Positions 35,201-45,537 of a stretch of DNA of 64,000 bases are shown in pieces. How positions within the stretch are numbered: position 1 is the stretch's first letter; every line of letters starts with the position of its first letter. The notes under the pieces are model-generated. The model was not told the DNA's origin and made no database searches. It was given only the letters and a program-made list of their open reading frames with translations. Origin of the DNA: Bolinopsis microptera. Taxonomy: Eukaryota; Ctenophora; Tentaculata; Lobata; Bolinopsidae. The stretch is taken from positions 16,449,837 to 16,513,836 of the forward strand of contig NC_087073.1 of the NCBI RefSeq assembly GCF_026151205.1, in the 5' to 3' direction. The translations under genes and the position numbers were made by a program.

Positions 35201-38200
35201 TTAAACTAAACCTCCGTCATAGCCTTTCTCTTGTCTCACTCGCTGTTTCTGGAGTTTGTCGAAATCTTTAAGTAGGTCGTAGCAAAGAGGAAGTCGTAAA
35301 ACTCTTGAAGCTAAAACCTGAATCTGCTTCTATATAGTTAGAATGGTCTAGACAGAGGAATGTCATGCTACTAACTAGAATGAATATCGCCTCCTCAGCT
35401 AAGATCAGTCCTAACTCTAGGTGAAATCAGTCCGAATTTCAAGATGTTTAGTTCGTTTCTTTTTATGAGCTTCTAATTGGACACAATCATTAACAGGTGA
35501 CCTTTTTCTTACGTCTAAGGGCTTATTTTCGAACAACCGTTGCGTCGGCGAAATTCAATTTCTAAAGGATAGAAATAAGGCAGTAGTACCTGACAGGGCA
35601 ATGATCCAGCAAATGACAAGGATACATAGCAACAGGATAACAGCGTTTATAGAGACAGATCAGATATACGGTCCAAGTAGTAGTAATAACAACACAGACC
35701 ACTGACAACCAGTTGCCATGTTACCCTAACAAAGTAATATCAGGAAGCTGCTGTGATCGGACCGATTACACTCCTCCGATCCATTGTTACCAACTACTAC
35801 AAGCTTACAAGTATATTACTCCTCCTCCGACTACAAAGTACAAGTATTACTCATACTCATTATGACAGATGTGGACCTGCCTCTACGGAGCATGTCTGAT
35901 AATACCTCGACCCACCTAAATTCTTGCTCATCACATTCCGAGAGACTTCGATGTACATTTCTGGATCACACAGTATGTGTGATCAAAGCCAGCTAGAGGA
36001 AGATAAGTGAGAGAAATACACCAGTCATTATATGGTGGTGTCATGTCTCACCGCACAAGTGGTGAGCTGATATAATGTGTCCTGATTATGCTGTCCTGAC
36101 CGGGTGTATGACGCTACAGCGCCAATTATACAGCGCCATATTATCAGCTGGTTATGAGACATAATTAATGCATAATTATACAGACAAGCAAATGATTGTA
36201 ACTTAATTAATGTCCTCAGGTGGTACAAGGTGTCTCCTGGCAGCTGGCTCGATTGAGGACGCTGCCTCTCAGCTGGACTTCCTTCACGAGATATCAGCTA
36301 CCACCTCCCGGCCCGCTGAGCTTATGCTGCTGAGAGCTCAGGTGTCTGCTAAGCAAGGCGTTGGAGAGGCGGAAGTCTTAAAGCATCTCAACGATGCCAT
36401 TGAGATCAGATCTTCTGAGTTGGAGGTCAGTTTTTTGCAGTTTAAATCCTCTAAATTTATATTTGCTTATTTGTAAACAGCTAATATTACTGTAAACAAG
36501 CTACTGGAAAACTTCAACCATAAGAGGCTATCACAGCGCCCTCACGCGCATGTATTACCCATTACATATAATTTATATAATTTAACAACGCTATCCCGCA
36601 GAATGAGGTGCCAGGATGCGAGTATTTTATTAAAATGGACCCTGACTTTCTTCTTCAGATTGTCGAGCTCTACTTGACTTATGCTCCCTCAGAGGTAAGA
36701 CTTGAGCTGATGTTTTTACTGGTAGTCATTTGTCGATTGTGTGATTTAAAACCTTGGTTATGATTTGAGGCTTGGTGGTCCAGTGATCCAGTGGTTGCTT
36801 GGAAGGGCTTCTCAAGGTTGCGGGTTCGAGAAATGCTTGTGCGACTATTATATTTTATATTCAGTACACTAAGTTAGACTATTGACGTAGTGGACGGTTG
36901 AGCTGTCAAATCCAACGATAAGCACATTAATCAGTGACCTTTGGCACTTCAAACCGCCTCAAACCTCCGCTGATTTATTTATAATATGTTATTGTCAAGC
37001 AGCAGCTGCTGCATGTTTAGCATATTGATTTATTGTGCCGTAAAATTAATAATTGATTTATTAAACTAATGTTTAATTAAATAATTGTTTTACTATTCTC
37101 AATTTATCTAACATTGAACTCTAATATCTTACATGACCCTCAACATTTGTTCAGCCACAAGGAGCCGGCCAAGTTCCATCAGCAGCTTTGGGAGTTTGTT
37201 CCAATATTCTCTCCCCTGTCATTGCTGGGGCGCCTGGTATGCTCAGTGCAGTTTTCCTCCTCGCTAAAGTCAAATATCTCTCTGGTTAGTCGAAATTACT
37301 CTCGTAAAATTTCAAATCAAGCGTTCCATTTTACATCAGTCGGCTGAGTCTACCTCTTGAGCATTTTCAGTTTCCTCCTTGTATTCTTTCGCAGTGAACA
37401 CGTTTTATTACATGTTTCCAAAGTCGATTAGTTCTCATGAGTCCATATATAGATTATTACTTGAAGATTTATGGCTCTGAAAATAATTTGCTGTCAATTT
37501 TGCTGAAAATAGGCCTCAGGCTCAAACGTATTAAAAACTGTTCCTTAGTGCTCCTTAGTGCTCCTTAGTGCACTTAAACTCTTGAGACAGCAATTACTGG
37601 CTAACTTTATAAAGGTTTCTTGTCGCCGATGCATGGTACAGCAGCCACGAGAAGGACATGTTATAGCCTACCTATTTTGAGACGTATTTATTGAATTTTG
37701 GAATTCGTTTAGCTCATGAATTTATTTAATGTAGTTGTTATAGAGATCAGCAAATTGAGATTTTGGGGATCTAAACTTTTTGCCGTTTCCCGCAGGTCAG
37801 AAAGACGGAGCTAAAGCGTTGTGTCAGGAATGCCTGAACCGCGACGTTTCGTACGGAGAAGCCCACCTCTTAATGGCACGGATATCACTAATAGAGGGCA
37901 ACCACAGGCAAGCTGTTCAATCCCTCGAGATAGGCCTAAGTTACAACTTCGAGCTGATGGAGTCACCTGTGTACCACTATGTTCAGGCGTGTGTACAGAA
38001 GGAACGTGGAGATGATGAGACTTGTCTGAAGACTCTGAAACAGGCCCTGAAACTGTTCACCAAAGATAAGGGCAGCAGCACTGACAAGATTGCTGTGTAC
38101 TTGGAACTGATCGAGGTGAACAAGAAACTTGGGTTCAATCACGAAGCTGCAAAGATAATGCAGGACGCTATTAACGAGTTCCAGAATACTCCTAACGAGA

Positions 38201-41071
38201 TCAGGATAGCGATAGCAAACGCGGATTTGTCTGTAGCTAGAGGAGATTATGAGTCGGCGTTAGTGACCCTGAAGAAGATAGAACCTGACAAGCCGCACTA
38301 CAATCAAGCCAGGAAGAAACTTGCTAACATCTACTTCAAACACCGCAAAGACAAGAAGATGTACATCAGCTGTTTTCAGGATCTGGTCGACCAAAATCCT
38401 TCCCCTGAAAACATCATCTTGCTAGGTGACGCTTACATGCAGATCATTCAGCCCGACAAAGCTATCAGTGTGTACGAGTCTGCTCTTAAGAAAAATCCTC
38501 GAGATGCGAAGTTAGCTAGTAAAATAGGCAAGGCATTCGTCAAGACACACAACTACAACAAGGCTATTAATTATTATGAGACAGCTCTAAAACAGACACC
38601 CACTTTCTCGGAACTAAGGTATGATCTAGCTGATTTGCTCATAAAACTCAAGTCTTTTGAGAAAGCTGAAAGAATTCTGAAAACAGCTCTTGAAGGTCTC
38701 GCTGCCAGATCTGATCTCCCGAGTTTGATAGAGGAGTCCAAATACTGTGAGTTATTAGGATCACTCGCCCAGAAGAGAGGTCAGCTTGCTGATGCACTGG
38801 ACTTTCTCAAGAGGGCCGGCGAAGGAATGGACAAAGTCGTCAAGCGTGCATCCGTTGAGAACTCTGACAAAATTGATGAATTTAAGAAACACTTTGCTCG
38901 GCTAAGTATGAACATAGCGGAACATTACTGTGATGCCAGAGATTTCACCAAAGCCATGGAGTGTTACAGAGATGCCTTAGCGCAGGACCCTGACAACGTA
39001 TCCGCATCACTGGCCCTAGCAAACCTTCACATCTCCACTGGTGAATTGGAGGAGTGTCAGAACATATGCTCCTTGCTCCTTCAGAAGAACCCTCAGGACG
39101 AACAGGCTATTGTAGTGCTCGCCAACGTGCTTTTCCAGCGAAGCCAACACACAGAAGCTATCCACCATTTCCAGCAGCTACTGAAGAAGAGACCAGACAA
39201 CTTCACTGCACTGTCCACTCTTATCGACCTGCTCAGAAGAGCTGGGAAGGCCGAGGAAAGCACCAGATTCTTGGACATGGCTGAACGGTCCTCTGCTAAA
39301 ATACCTCTGTCTCCAGGTTTTAACTACTGTAAAGGACTGCACGCCTGGTATGGTGGCAACTCTCACACCGCACTTAAGCACTTTAATCTGGCCCGCAAGG
39401 ACTCGACCTGGGGCGAAAAGGCAGTGCTGGCCATGATCTGGATCTGTTTGAACCCCGACAACGACACGCTCGGGGGAGAGGTATTTGCTAACTCAGAACC
39501 TGAACGTTTGGTGGCGGAGCGCAAAGAGAATGATATGTTGTCAGTTAAAGCAGCTGAGAAGTTACTCCACGATCTGAGGCCCACCAACGCTCAGAGCGCG
39601 ATGAAAGTTCGCATACTGGAGAATTACTGTCTGATAGCCACGCAGAGCAAGCAAAACGTGGAGCGCGCCCTGGATAGTTTTATGGAAGTGGTAGCCACAC
39701 AGAGTGATCACGTGCCCGCCCTGCTCGGGTCTGCCATCGCTTTCATGATCCTCAAACAAGTTCCCAGGGCCCGGAATCAACTGAAACGTATAGCGAAAAT
39801 GCAGTGGAATCCGATCGGTAAGATCTCAATGATCTGCCATGTAGTTCATGAATCATGATTTAAGTAAATCTTTTCCTGAAAATTAGATACATCGATTATT
39901 TCAATGTTTAAGTCGCTGACTGACCACTGTGTAGTTTGATAATAAGCGTAAATGAAGTATGCCTACTAAGGTAGGTTTACTTCATTTACACCTATTATCA
40001 AACTACTTCTGAGATAATATCACGTCTGGTACAGTATCGCTATAAACTGAGGCTCTGGAAATTGTTCAGTCTTAAACACATTTATTATTTTTATAAACTT
40101 TAATTCCAGATGCGGAGGAGTTTGAAAAAGCGTGGCTACTCCTGGCTGACATCTATATTATAAACAGTAAATACGATATGGCGCAGGATCTCCTGAAGAA
40201 GTGTATTCAACATAATCAGGTAAGCGAATGCCCGTTATACAACGCATCTAAACCCGTTATCTGGTATAGATTATGCACATTTTTATCGGCCCCCGATTTT
40301 TGAATGTAATGAATGCAAGTTGTTTAAATATATCCGCACCCACTGATAACGTTTGTTTCATCAGAATCGTTTTAACATCACAAAATCATCAAACTTTATG
40401 ACAGAAATTGCAATTTTATCACTAACAATGACTGGCACCAGGCGTGTTTCAAAGCGTGGGAATATCACGGTTACGTGAACGAGAAAGAGGCGAGCTACAA
40501 GGATGCTGCTATTAACTACGAGAGGGCGTGGCAGTTCAGCAACTTCACCAACCCTACCATTGGTGAGTTTTACTTTGGCAATCTGCCAGGTCTTCAATTA
40601 CAACGAACGACTGTTTTTCTGATTTCAGCCTCGTTTTATTATTTTTGTAATTATTTCTCGGTCTAGTTTTGGTTATTTGTGAGAATGTGCATGCGTCAAG
40701 TAAAAAGTACCTCTCCAATGGTCACTTCCCCATTTTAATTATTAAATTTTGTAATATTGATTATAGAAATTGAATTTCTTTGCAGGTTTCAAACTTGGAT
40801 TCAACTATCTTAAAGCTAAACGATTCGTTGATGCTATCGATGTTTGCCACAAGGTTTGACGCCTATTTGATGACACTTTTAGCTATCAAATTATATTAAC
40901 TAGTTCCTCATTTTTTGTACTTTTTTTTATAACTCTTTATTGTCCATATAATTGTATTTTTTATAATCCCTTTAGAGCCCACTTCTTTTTCAGGTGCTGA
41001 ATCATCACCCAAATTACCCAAAGATCAGAAAAGAAATCCTTGAAAAAGCCAGAGCGAACATCAGAGTATGA
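20238..41071 (+). CDS. TTC21B: TTC21B (IFT139), IFT-A subunit
   Basis: Sixteen exons: 20238-20264, 20381-20510, 20618-20728, 20851-21020, 21307-21680, 21795-21893, 22051-22167, 22329-22404, 36220-36425, 36602-36694, 37155-37284, 37796-39817, 40110-40219, 40442-40562, 40786-40853, 40994-41071. The product is about 1310 residues, the family's usual length. It is a TPR solenoid throughout; diagnostic segments include LYLKHRKDK-like [39 protein letters not shown] and [15 protein letters not shown]139 belongs to the IFT-A complex for retrograde ciliary transport and import of membrane cargo. Exon 5 needs one extra base near 21380-21415: the frame shifts from ...LKYLKNA to [12 protein letters not shown]. 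Phases agree elsewhere. Intron 8 (22405-36219) is 13.8 kb and holds a potassium-channel gene on the other strand. Confidence 0.9.
21375..21415 (+). other. Frameshift in TTC21B exon 5
   Basis: Coding similarity runs in one frame to about 21393 and then continues 1 nt back in another frame ([10 protein letters not shown] onward). There are no GT/AG sites that would explain it. It is either a one-base deletion in this allele or assembly, or a genuine lesion. Confidence 0.75.
22405..24254. other. TTC21B intron 8, first part
   Basis: No coding segment was found. A 37-bp direct duplication (ATTACATATGACATGGCTAG block) lies at about 23379-23452. Confidence 0.45.
24255..26693 (-). CDS. Voltage-gated potassium channel (Kv, Shaker superfamily), possibly a modifier subunit
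   Basis: Minus-strand exons 26693-26529, 26011-25814, 25370-25264 and 25077-24255 join in phase to 430 residues. The order is a T1 tetramerisation domain (about 44-130; [16 protein letters not shown]), S1-S3, S4 ([16 protein letters not shown]), S5, the pore with filter TMSSVGYGD (about 351-359), and S6. By eye the outermost S4 arginine is Val, while four to five inner basic residues remain. The S6 Pro-Val-Pro gate motif is LPMT, like silent/regulatory Kv subunits. The C-terminus STAV fits a class I PDZ ligand. The start ATG follows an in-frame stop. The gene lies entirely in TTC21B intron 8. The Kv subfamily is not resolved. Confidence 0.9.
26694..27717. other. TTC21B intron 8, upstream of the Kv gene
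   Basis: This is probably the Kv promoter side (minus strand). No further exon, RNA gene or repeat was recognised. Confidence 0.4.
27718..28329 (+). pseudogene. LINE reverse-transcriptase C-terminal relic
   Basis: One frame runs through a single in-frame TAG (27913-27915). Segments such as [35 protein letters not shown] and the closing DREIW are typical of the region after the RT domain in animal LINEs. No catalytic RT core or 3' tail is obvious, so this is a 5'-truncated dead copy. It sits in TTC21B intron 8 in the host gene's sense. Confidence 0.8.
28330..29568. other. TTC21B intron 8, no gene seen
   Basis: AT-rich sequence with one GC-richer patch at about 29280-29440. I found no coding similarity or repeat structure. 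Confidence 0.4.
29569..29848. repeat. 12-bp minisatellite
   Basis: About 23 copies of CAACCAATACCA with A/G and A/G variants (CAGTACCA, AATACCGC, AATGCCAC). Because 12 is a multiple of 3, all frames stay open on both strands and give long artificial repeats such as NQYH. These are not genes. Confidence 0.95.
29849..36219. other. TTC21B intron 8, last part
   Basis: 6.4 kb without a recognisable coding segment. A tRNA-like repeat is at 32366-32440. The stretch 32650-33085 contains GGCATTTATGCCATTTT and TTTTCCATTTTCTTCATAG, resembling the terminal repeats of the foldback element at 58440-59752, so a degraded relative may lie here. Confidence 0.4.
32366..32440 (-). repeat. tRNA-like sequence, probably SINE or pseudo-tRNA
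   Basis: The minus strand has a box A-like TGGCCTCATTGGTTAA and a box B-like GAGTTCGAGACTC at tRNA spacing, with an anticodon-arm-like segment between. The acceptor strands do not pair and the T stem has a mismatch, so a functional tRNA is unlikely. Confidence 0.35.
36770..36842 (+). repeat. tRNA-like sequence in TTC21B intron 10
   Basis: TGGTCCAGTGGTTGC (box A-like, after a partial duplication of GATCCAGTG) is followed about 30 nt later by GCGGGTTCGAGAAATGC (box B-like). No complete cloverleaf can be drawn. It is possibly a SINE head. Confidence 0.3.
39931..40006. repeat. 76-bp hairpin in TTC21B intron 12
   Basis: Arms 39931-39959 and 39978-40006 pair with two mismatches in 29 positions. 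The centre holds a further CCTAC/GTAGG pair. It begins 113 bp after the exon-12 donor. It may be a tiny MITE or an RNA secondary-structure element. Confidence 0.85.
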
Positions 41072-41360
41072 GATATGTGCAGATTCTTCAGAAAATACCT
41101 TCCTCAGTATCAAATTGTCTGTTAACCGAACAGTGCCGCTCTCTTACCAGATCAGAAATATTTAACTTACTTTAGATTATTATTTCTTTCTTGACATAGT
41201 TTGATAGTGCTGGCATTATCAATCCATTTAATTTGGAACGGGTTCAGACTTCAGAAATCATAATTCATTGTGTGGAAATATCAGTGATTGGTGTCAATAA
41301 TTTGTATAGTGTATATATATATTATTATATATGTAAAAAGCAGTGAATATCCAGATTGTT

Positions 41361-41366
41361 AATAAA
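41361..41366 (+). promoter_or_regulatory. Poly(A) signal of TTC21B
   Basis: AATAAA lies 290 bp after the TTC21B stop, the first such hexamer downstream. Confidence 0.5.
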
Positions 41367-42110
41367 CAGTTATTTATTATAAATTTTTAAGATGGTGCCT
41401 GATATGCAACAGCCATTGGTTATGTTTCTAGAATGTAGAAGCGTCAATGGTTTTACTTTTACTGTAAATGTATTGGTACCCGAAGCAAGAAAAATCTGAA
41501 CGTTTATTAAGTTGTATTTTTGCTATTTGTGTTGTTTGGTTTTATATCTCTCATATGAGTGTTTTAATCATCCCATGTAAAATTACGATGTGCTTATCTC
41601 TAACTTTTTAAAAGCTTTATCTGGTGAATTTTGATTCGATAATATTAAATCGATAATATTAATTCTTTGACCGTATAAAAATAATTAAGCGGTTATAGAC
41701 CAGTTTCCTCGGGTGGTGCAGTTTGGGACAAGAGAATGTGGTCGCGCGCTACTGCAACTGCAAGCGAGAGGGCTCTGGTTAGGGCAAGACCACAGCTTGA
41801 CGGCACACAACATATGAAAACACAATTATCATTATAATTTGTAACATAATAAAAATCCTATGATTCGAATAAATAAACTTGTTTAATTAAAGCAGCAGTC
41901 AACACTAATAGTAATGCAGAATACAAAAGTCTGATTAGCCGCTAACTTACCCAATATGCAATAAAGCACTCAGTTATCTCGATGTAAGTTGAGCAGGTCG
42001 TTAAGAGTCTCACTACTAAAGTGCCACGTTGTGTATAGTTCCTTTACCCGCCTATAATTCTATACTTTTCTGATCTAGCGACAACTTTGAACTTCTCTTC
42101 TAGATAGTTA
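41367..42110. other. Intergenic repeat-rich DNA
   Basis: It contains GCGCGCTACTGCAACTGCAAGCGAGAGGGCTCTGG (41745-41780, given here in two overlapping words: GCGCGCTACTGCAACTGC and GCAAGCGAGAGGGCTC). This motif recurs at 42820-42845 and, inverted, at 44365-44395. No gene was found. Confidence 0.5.
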
Positions 42111-42970
42111 CTGGGCGGCACTCAGCATTTTCATTCTGCCGAATCTCTATTTATGAACATAATAGCCTGGGGTCCCCATACCAGTACACAGTAACTAGAT
42201 AGTGATTAGTGACCATTGACCAATGTAGTGCTGAACAAGTATTGGTTGGTTAGTGTCACAGTTACAAGGATTTTGTAGGTTTACAACCTACCAGGACGCG
42301 CGCCGAGTTAGACTCGTCGACGGTCCTAATATATGGAACAAATATTTTACGAGTATCACCCGTTAACAAGGATTGGTTGGTTAGCTTCACAGTTACAAGG
42401 ATTGGTTGGTTAGTTGTAAGTGTCACAGTTACAAGGATTGGTTTCTAAATTAAAACCATCCGAAGTGCAAAGTATAATTTAAATTGGGATTATCGTTTAA
42501 GTTTGTGGTTTGATCGACGCCTCTTTGAAGTAAGAGGCCAGAAACCGTTGACCAGAACAGAGAGAGAGAGAGGTTTGATTGACGATGTCAATCCTTCGCA
42601 GCTCGGCGTGGTTCAGTGGTGCATCACGCGGATCTAACGAAGTGGTTGCGAGAAACATTATTTGATGCGCAGCCCTGAGCCCAGTAGTTTGTGGTTTGTA
42701 GCTCAGTGCACAACTTACTGGGTCATTCACCTTGCCATGGCCCATGAGTCTACGCGTACTGCGTGACGCGCTTGTTTCACAAATAATATAGATATCCTGT
42801 GCCGCCTTCGGCAGTCTCGCGCTACTGCAAGCGAGAGGGCTCTGGATAGAGCAAACTGGGTCACGCTGCGCTTCAAAGACCATGCTTCTCGTTACCTAGG
42901 GACCCCAGGCTATTATGTTCATTAACATAGAATAGAGATTAGGCGGAATGACAGGCTGAGCGCGGCCCAG
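42111..42970. mobile_element. 860-bp TIR element (MITE-like)
   Basis: The left end starts CTGGGCGGCACTCAGC and runs through CCGAATCTCTAT and GAACATAATAGCCTGGGGTC. The right end is its reverse complement (about 42895-42970), giving TIRs of roughly 70-75 bp. The interior has repeated GATTGGTTGGTTAG words and a block (42268-42366) shared inverted with 8010-8110. There is no transposase. Flanking bases do not give a clear target duplication. Confidence 0.7.
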
Positions 42971-43425
42971 TCATGCTTCTCGCTACCACGATCATATCGT
43001 AGCACTACTGACTGATCGTCTAGGACGTAGCGCTACGAGCTGGGAAAGAGCAATCAAAGTTTTATTTAAGTCAAGCATCAATACAAGGCGCAGTTTGATG
43101 TTTATATCTCCTGCGAAAGCAAACTCCCAAATTGCGCGTGCTGTACGCTGTAGTAACTTTTTTAAACTTCATGAATCGAGATCAAATCTTTTGCAATGTA
43201 TTATAAAAAATCAACATATGCACTTATTATATATAATCTAAGTAAACTATAGGTAAAAATATAATATTAATCATAAGCTAAAATGTACTAATCTTTGTAT
43301 TCTAAATGGGGAAAAAGAAGAAACATTGTCAGTCAGTCGAGAAAATTGTCAGTCAGGCTATATGGCAGCTTGGAATATATTTCAAAGAGAATAACAAGCT
43401 CAAAAACGGGATTGGGGATAATGAT
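42971..43425. other. Intergenic DNA
   Basis: No gene was recognised between two repeat elements. Confidence 0.4.
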
Positions 43426-44350
43426 TAATCACTCTACACTCGACTGTCACGTATGATGTTGTAGCGCGATGCGTTACTGTGCCGCGCCGCGCACTCAATG
43501 AGGCTTCTCACAGCGGCTAGATCGGCGAGATGCGCTACTGTGCCGCGCAGAGCTGCCATGAATTGACATTGTCAATTAACGTATGACGTATCTTTTTTAA
43601 CACTTCCTCGAAGTGGCTCTGAATGACTTGCTATATCCAGATCCCTTGCACTTGCAGCGGCGCGAAAGCACTTGATTAGGTGAACTGAATGTCTATTCGA
43701 AACCCTAACCCTCTAATCTGATCCCAACCCTACATTGAATCAAATAGACGAAAATTTCGATTGTCAGTGCAGGGACCCCTTTCACTTTTAGAAACATTTT
43801 TGATTGGCGATGTCAACCCATCGAGATCGTTGCTGCAAAGCAAATCAACGATCGACGTTGACGGATGTTACTCGTCTAAATTTCTTCGAAGTAGCGCGCG
43901 CCGGGCCAAATCATTAACAATGGTCAACGATCGACGATGCAAAGCAAAAATGCTAGTTCGCACGGCGCGTCGAAGCGGCGAAGTCATCCAAACAAAATTG
44001 AAGCGAAAATTTGTAATATATTACCTGGGGCTATCATGTTCATAAACATTCCGCCGAATAAAGATTCGGCGGAATGACAGGCTGAGCGCGGCCCAGTAAA
44101 AAGTATATACACACTTTTTTGACACACGCCGCCTGGCGTACACGCTTTGAGAGGTATACAACGTGTAGCAAACAATTTCCCGTTCAATTTCAGTTGACTC
44201 ATATCATACGTTAACTTTAATTGACGATGTCAATTCATCGCAGCTCGGTGCGGCAAAGTAGCGCATCTCGCCAATCTAGCGAGAAGACTCATTGAGTGCG
44301 AGAAGCCTCATTGAGTGCGCGGCGCGGCACATTAACGCATCGTGCTACAA
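43426..44350. mobile_element. Foldback-like composite element
   Basis: Left part 43465-43590 (GCGATGCGTTACTGTGCCGC, CACTCAATGAGGCTTCTC, GGCGAGATGCGCTACT, then TTGACATTGTCAATTAACGT) is found inverted at about 44205-44345. Between them lie a copy of the GC-rich terminal segment of the 7451-8790 element (43858-43926) and a solo end of the 42111-42970 family. Boundaries are approximate. It looks like nested insertions. Confidence 0.55.
44047..44076. repeat. Perfect hairpin, 13-bp arms
   Basis: CATTCCGCCGAAT, loop AAAG, then the exact inverse. It lies at the junction of two inverted ends of the GATTCGGCGGAATG element family. Confidence 0.9.
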
Positions 44351-45038
44351 ACGTTGCTCTAACCAGGGCCCTCTCGCTTGCAGTAGCGCGCGACCGTATT
44401 CTACTTGTGAAACCGTATTCTACTTGTGAAACAAGCGCGTCACGCAGTACGCGTAGACACATGGCTATGTGAACTACAAACGTTAACTTAGTGCAAAATA
44501 AAGCAAGTTATAAATCTATTTCATACGTACGCGTATCAAATTCAAAATTGGATGTGCTTTCACGGGAGATATAGCACGGTCAATCAATTAGTCAATCAAT
44601 AAGTCAATATGCATTATTAATTATTTTACATTTATACGGGTAAAATCTAAGTAATCTAAAATTTGGCAATTGTTAATGGACTATCACTAACTTGGCGCTA
44701 CTTCGAAAACATTTTTTTATGATATCATTTTTCAATTTTATTGCCATTACAATGAATAATGATATCATAATAAAAATAAGTAGACATCCGATCATAAACT
44801 TGTTAGGTCCAGTACAACCTAAGATGTCGCCTGACTAACAATGTGGTGTATACATGGACACATCCTTAACATCTTAGATAGATGCTAAGAGTGATGGAAG
44901 ACTCCCCAGCCTATTTGTAAATATTATTTGCTAGCTATTAATATTTTATGAATATTTGTGATGATCTTATGTATCATTACTTTACTTTACTTTACTTACT
45001 TTATTATGTTTTGATTCGATTTGATTTGATATGATTTT
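44351..45038. other. Intergenic DNA
   Basis: The region contains duplicated CCGTATTCTACTTGTGAAAC (44394-44432) and AT-rich sequence. No gene was found. Confidence 0.4.
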
Positions 45039-45048
45039 AACAAATAGT

Positions 45049-45494
45049 CTTCACAACCTCCGGAGGTATGGGACCGCTCTGCACAGTGTTTGTAGATCGT
45101 GTCTCTGAGATGATAGCTGACCACAAAAAAGAAGCCAAGAGCCAAGTCAAAAATCATATCAGAACACGATTCAGATTTGATCTGTTAAGAAGTACACTCA
45201 TTGCACTGAGGGGAATCAGAGGAAGGTCAACAGCCCAGCATCTTGAACTGCAAGACGTATCCTTCAACCTCATTCCCCAGAAGACGAGCTTTGAGGTCTC
45301 CTAGATTTGTTTATGTAAATTTTGTAGATATTTTACTGTACTATTTTATATTGTATACAATTTTACGGACGAAATGATCCCAGGGGGGACTCCCAACCCA
45401 CCGCTTCGGCGGGTAGTTGATGCACCGATCACAAGCAATAGCCACTTTGGTCAACTTGCTGTGAGGTGTCTCAGCTACATGGGTTGGGGGTCCC

Positions 45495-45527
<33 letters not shown>
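45049..45527 (+). mobile_element. 5'-truncated retroelement insertion with poly(T) tail and 10-bp target duplication
   Basis: AACAAATAGT occurs at 45039-45048 and 45528-45537, exactly flanking a 479-bp insert. The insert starts inside a coding frame (TTSGGMGPL..., 45050-45304), passes a 3' UTR and ends in about 30 T. Near the 3' end 45383-45400 and 45480-45497 form an 18-bp inverted repeat (one mismatch) just before the poly(T). The coding piece matches the minus-strand relic at 46979-47347 (shared GGMG, RFDLLR/RFD, ALRG). Confidence 0.8.
45050..45304 (+). pseudogene. C-terminal fragment of a retroelement protein ('GGMG' family)
   Basis: About 84 residues with GGMG, RFRFDLLRSTLIALRG and a natural-looking stop. 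This tail (GGMG....lR..lsf.llrs.i..lRG.R) is one I recall as very common at the ends of non-LTR retroelement proteins in marine invertebrates. It may follow a restriction-like nuclease segment. The exact family is not certain. Confidence 0.55.
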
Positions 45528-45534
<7 letters not shown>

Positions 45535-45537
45535 AGT

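Noticed and set aside
42497..42883. 128-codon minus-strand open frame
   Set aside because: It lies wholly inside the TIR element and shows no transposase motif.
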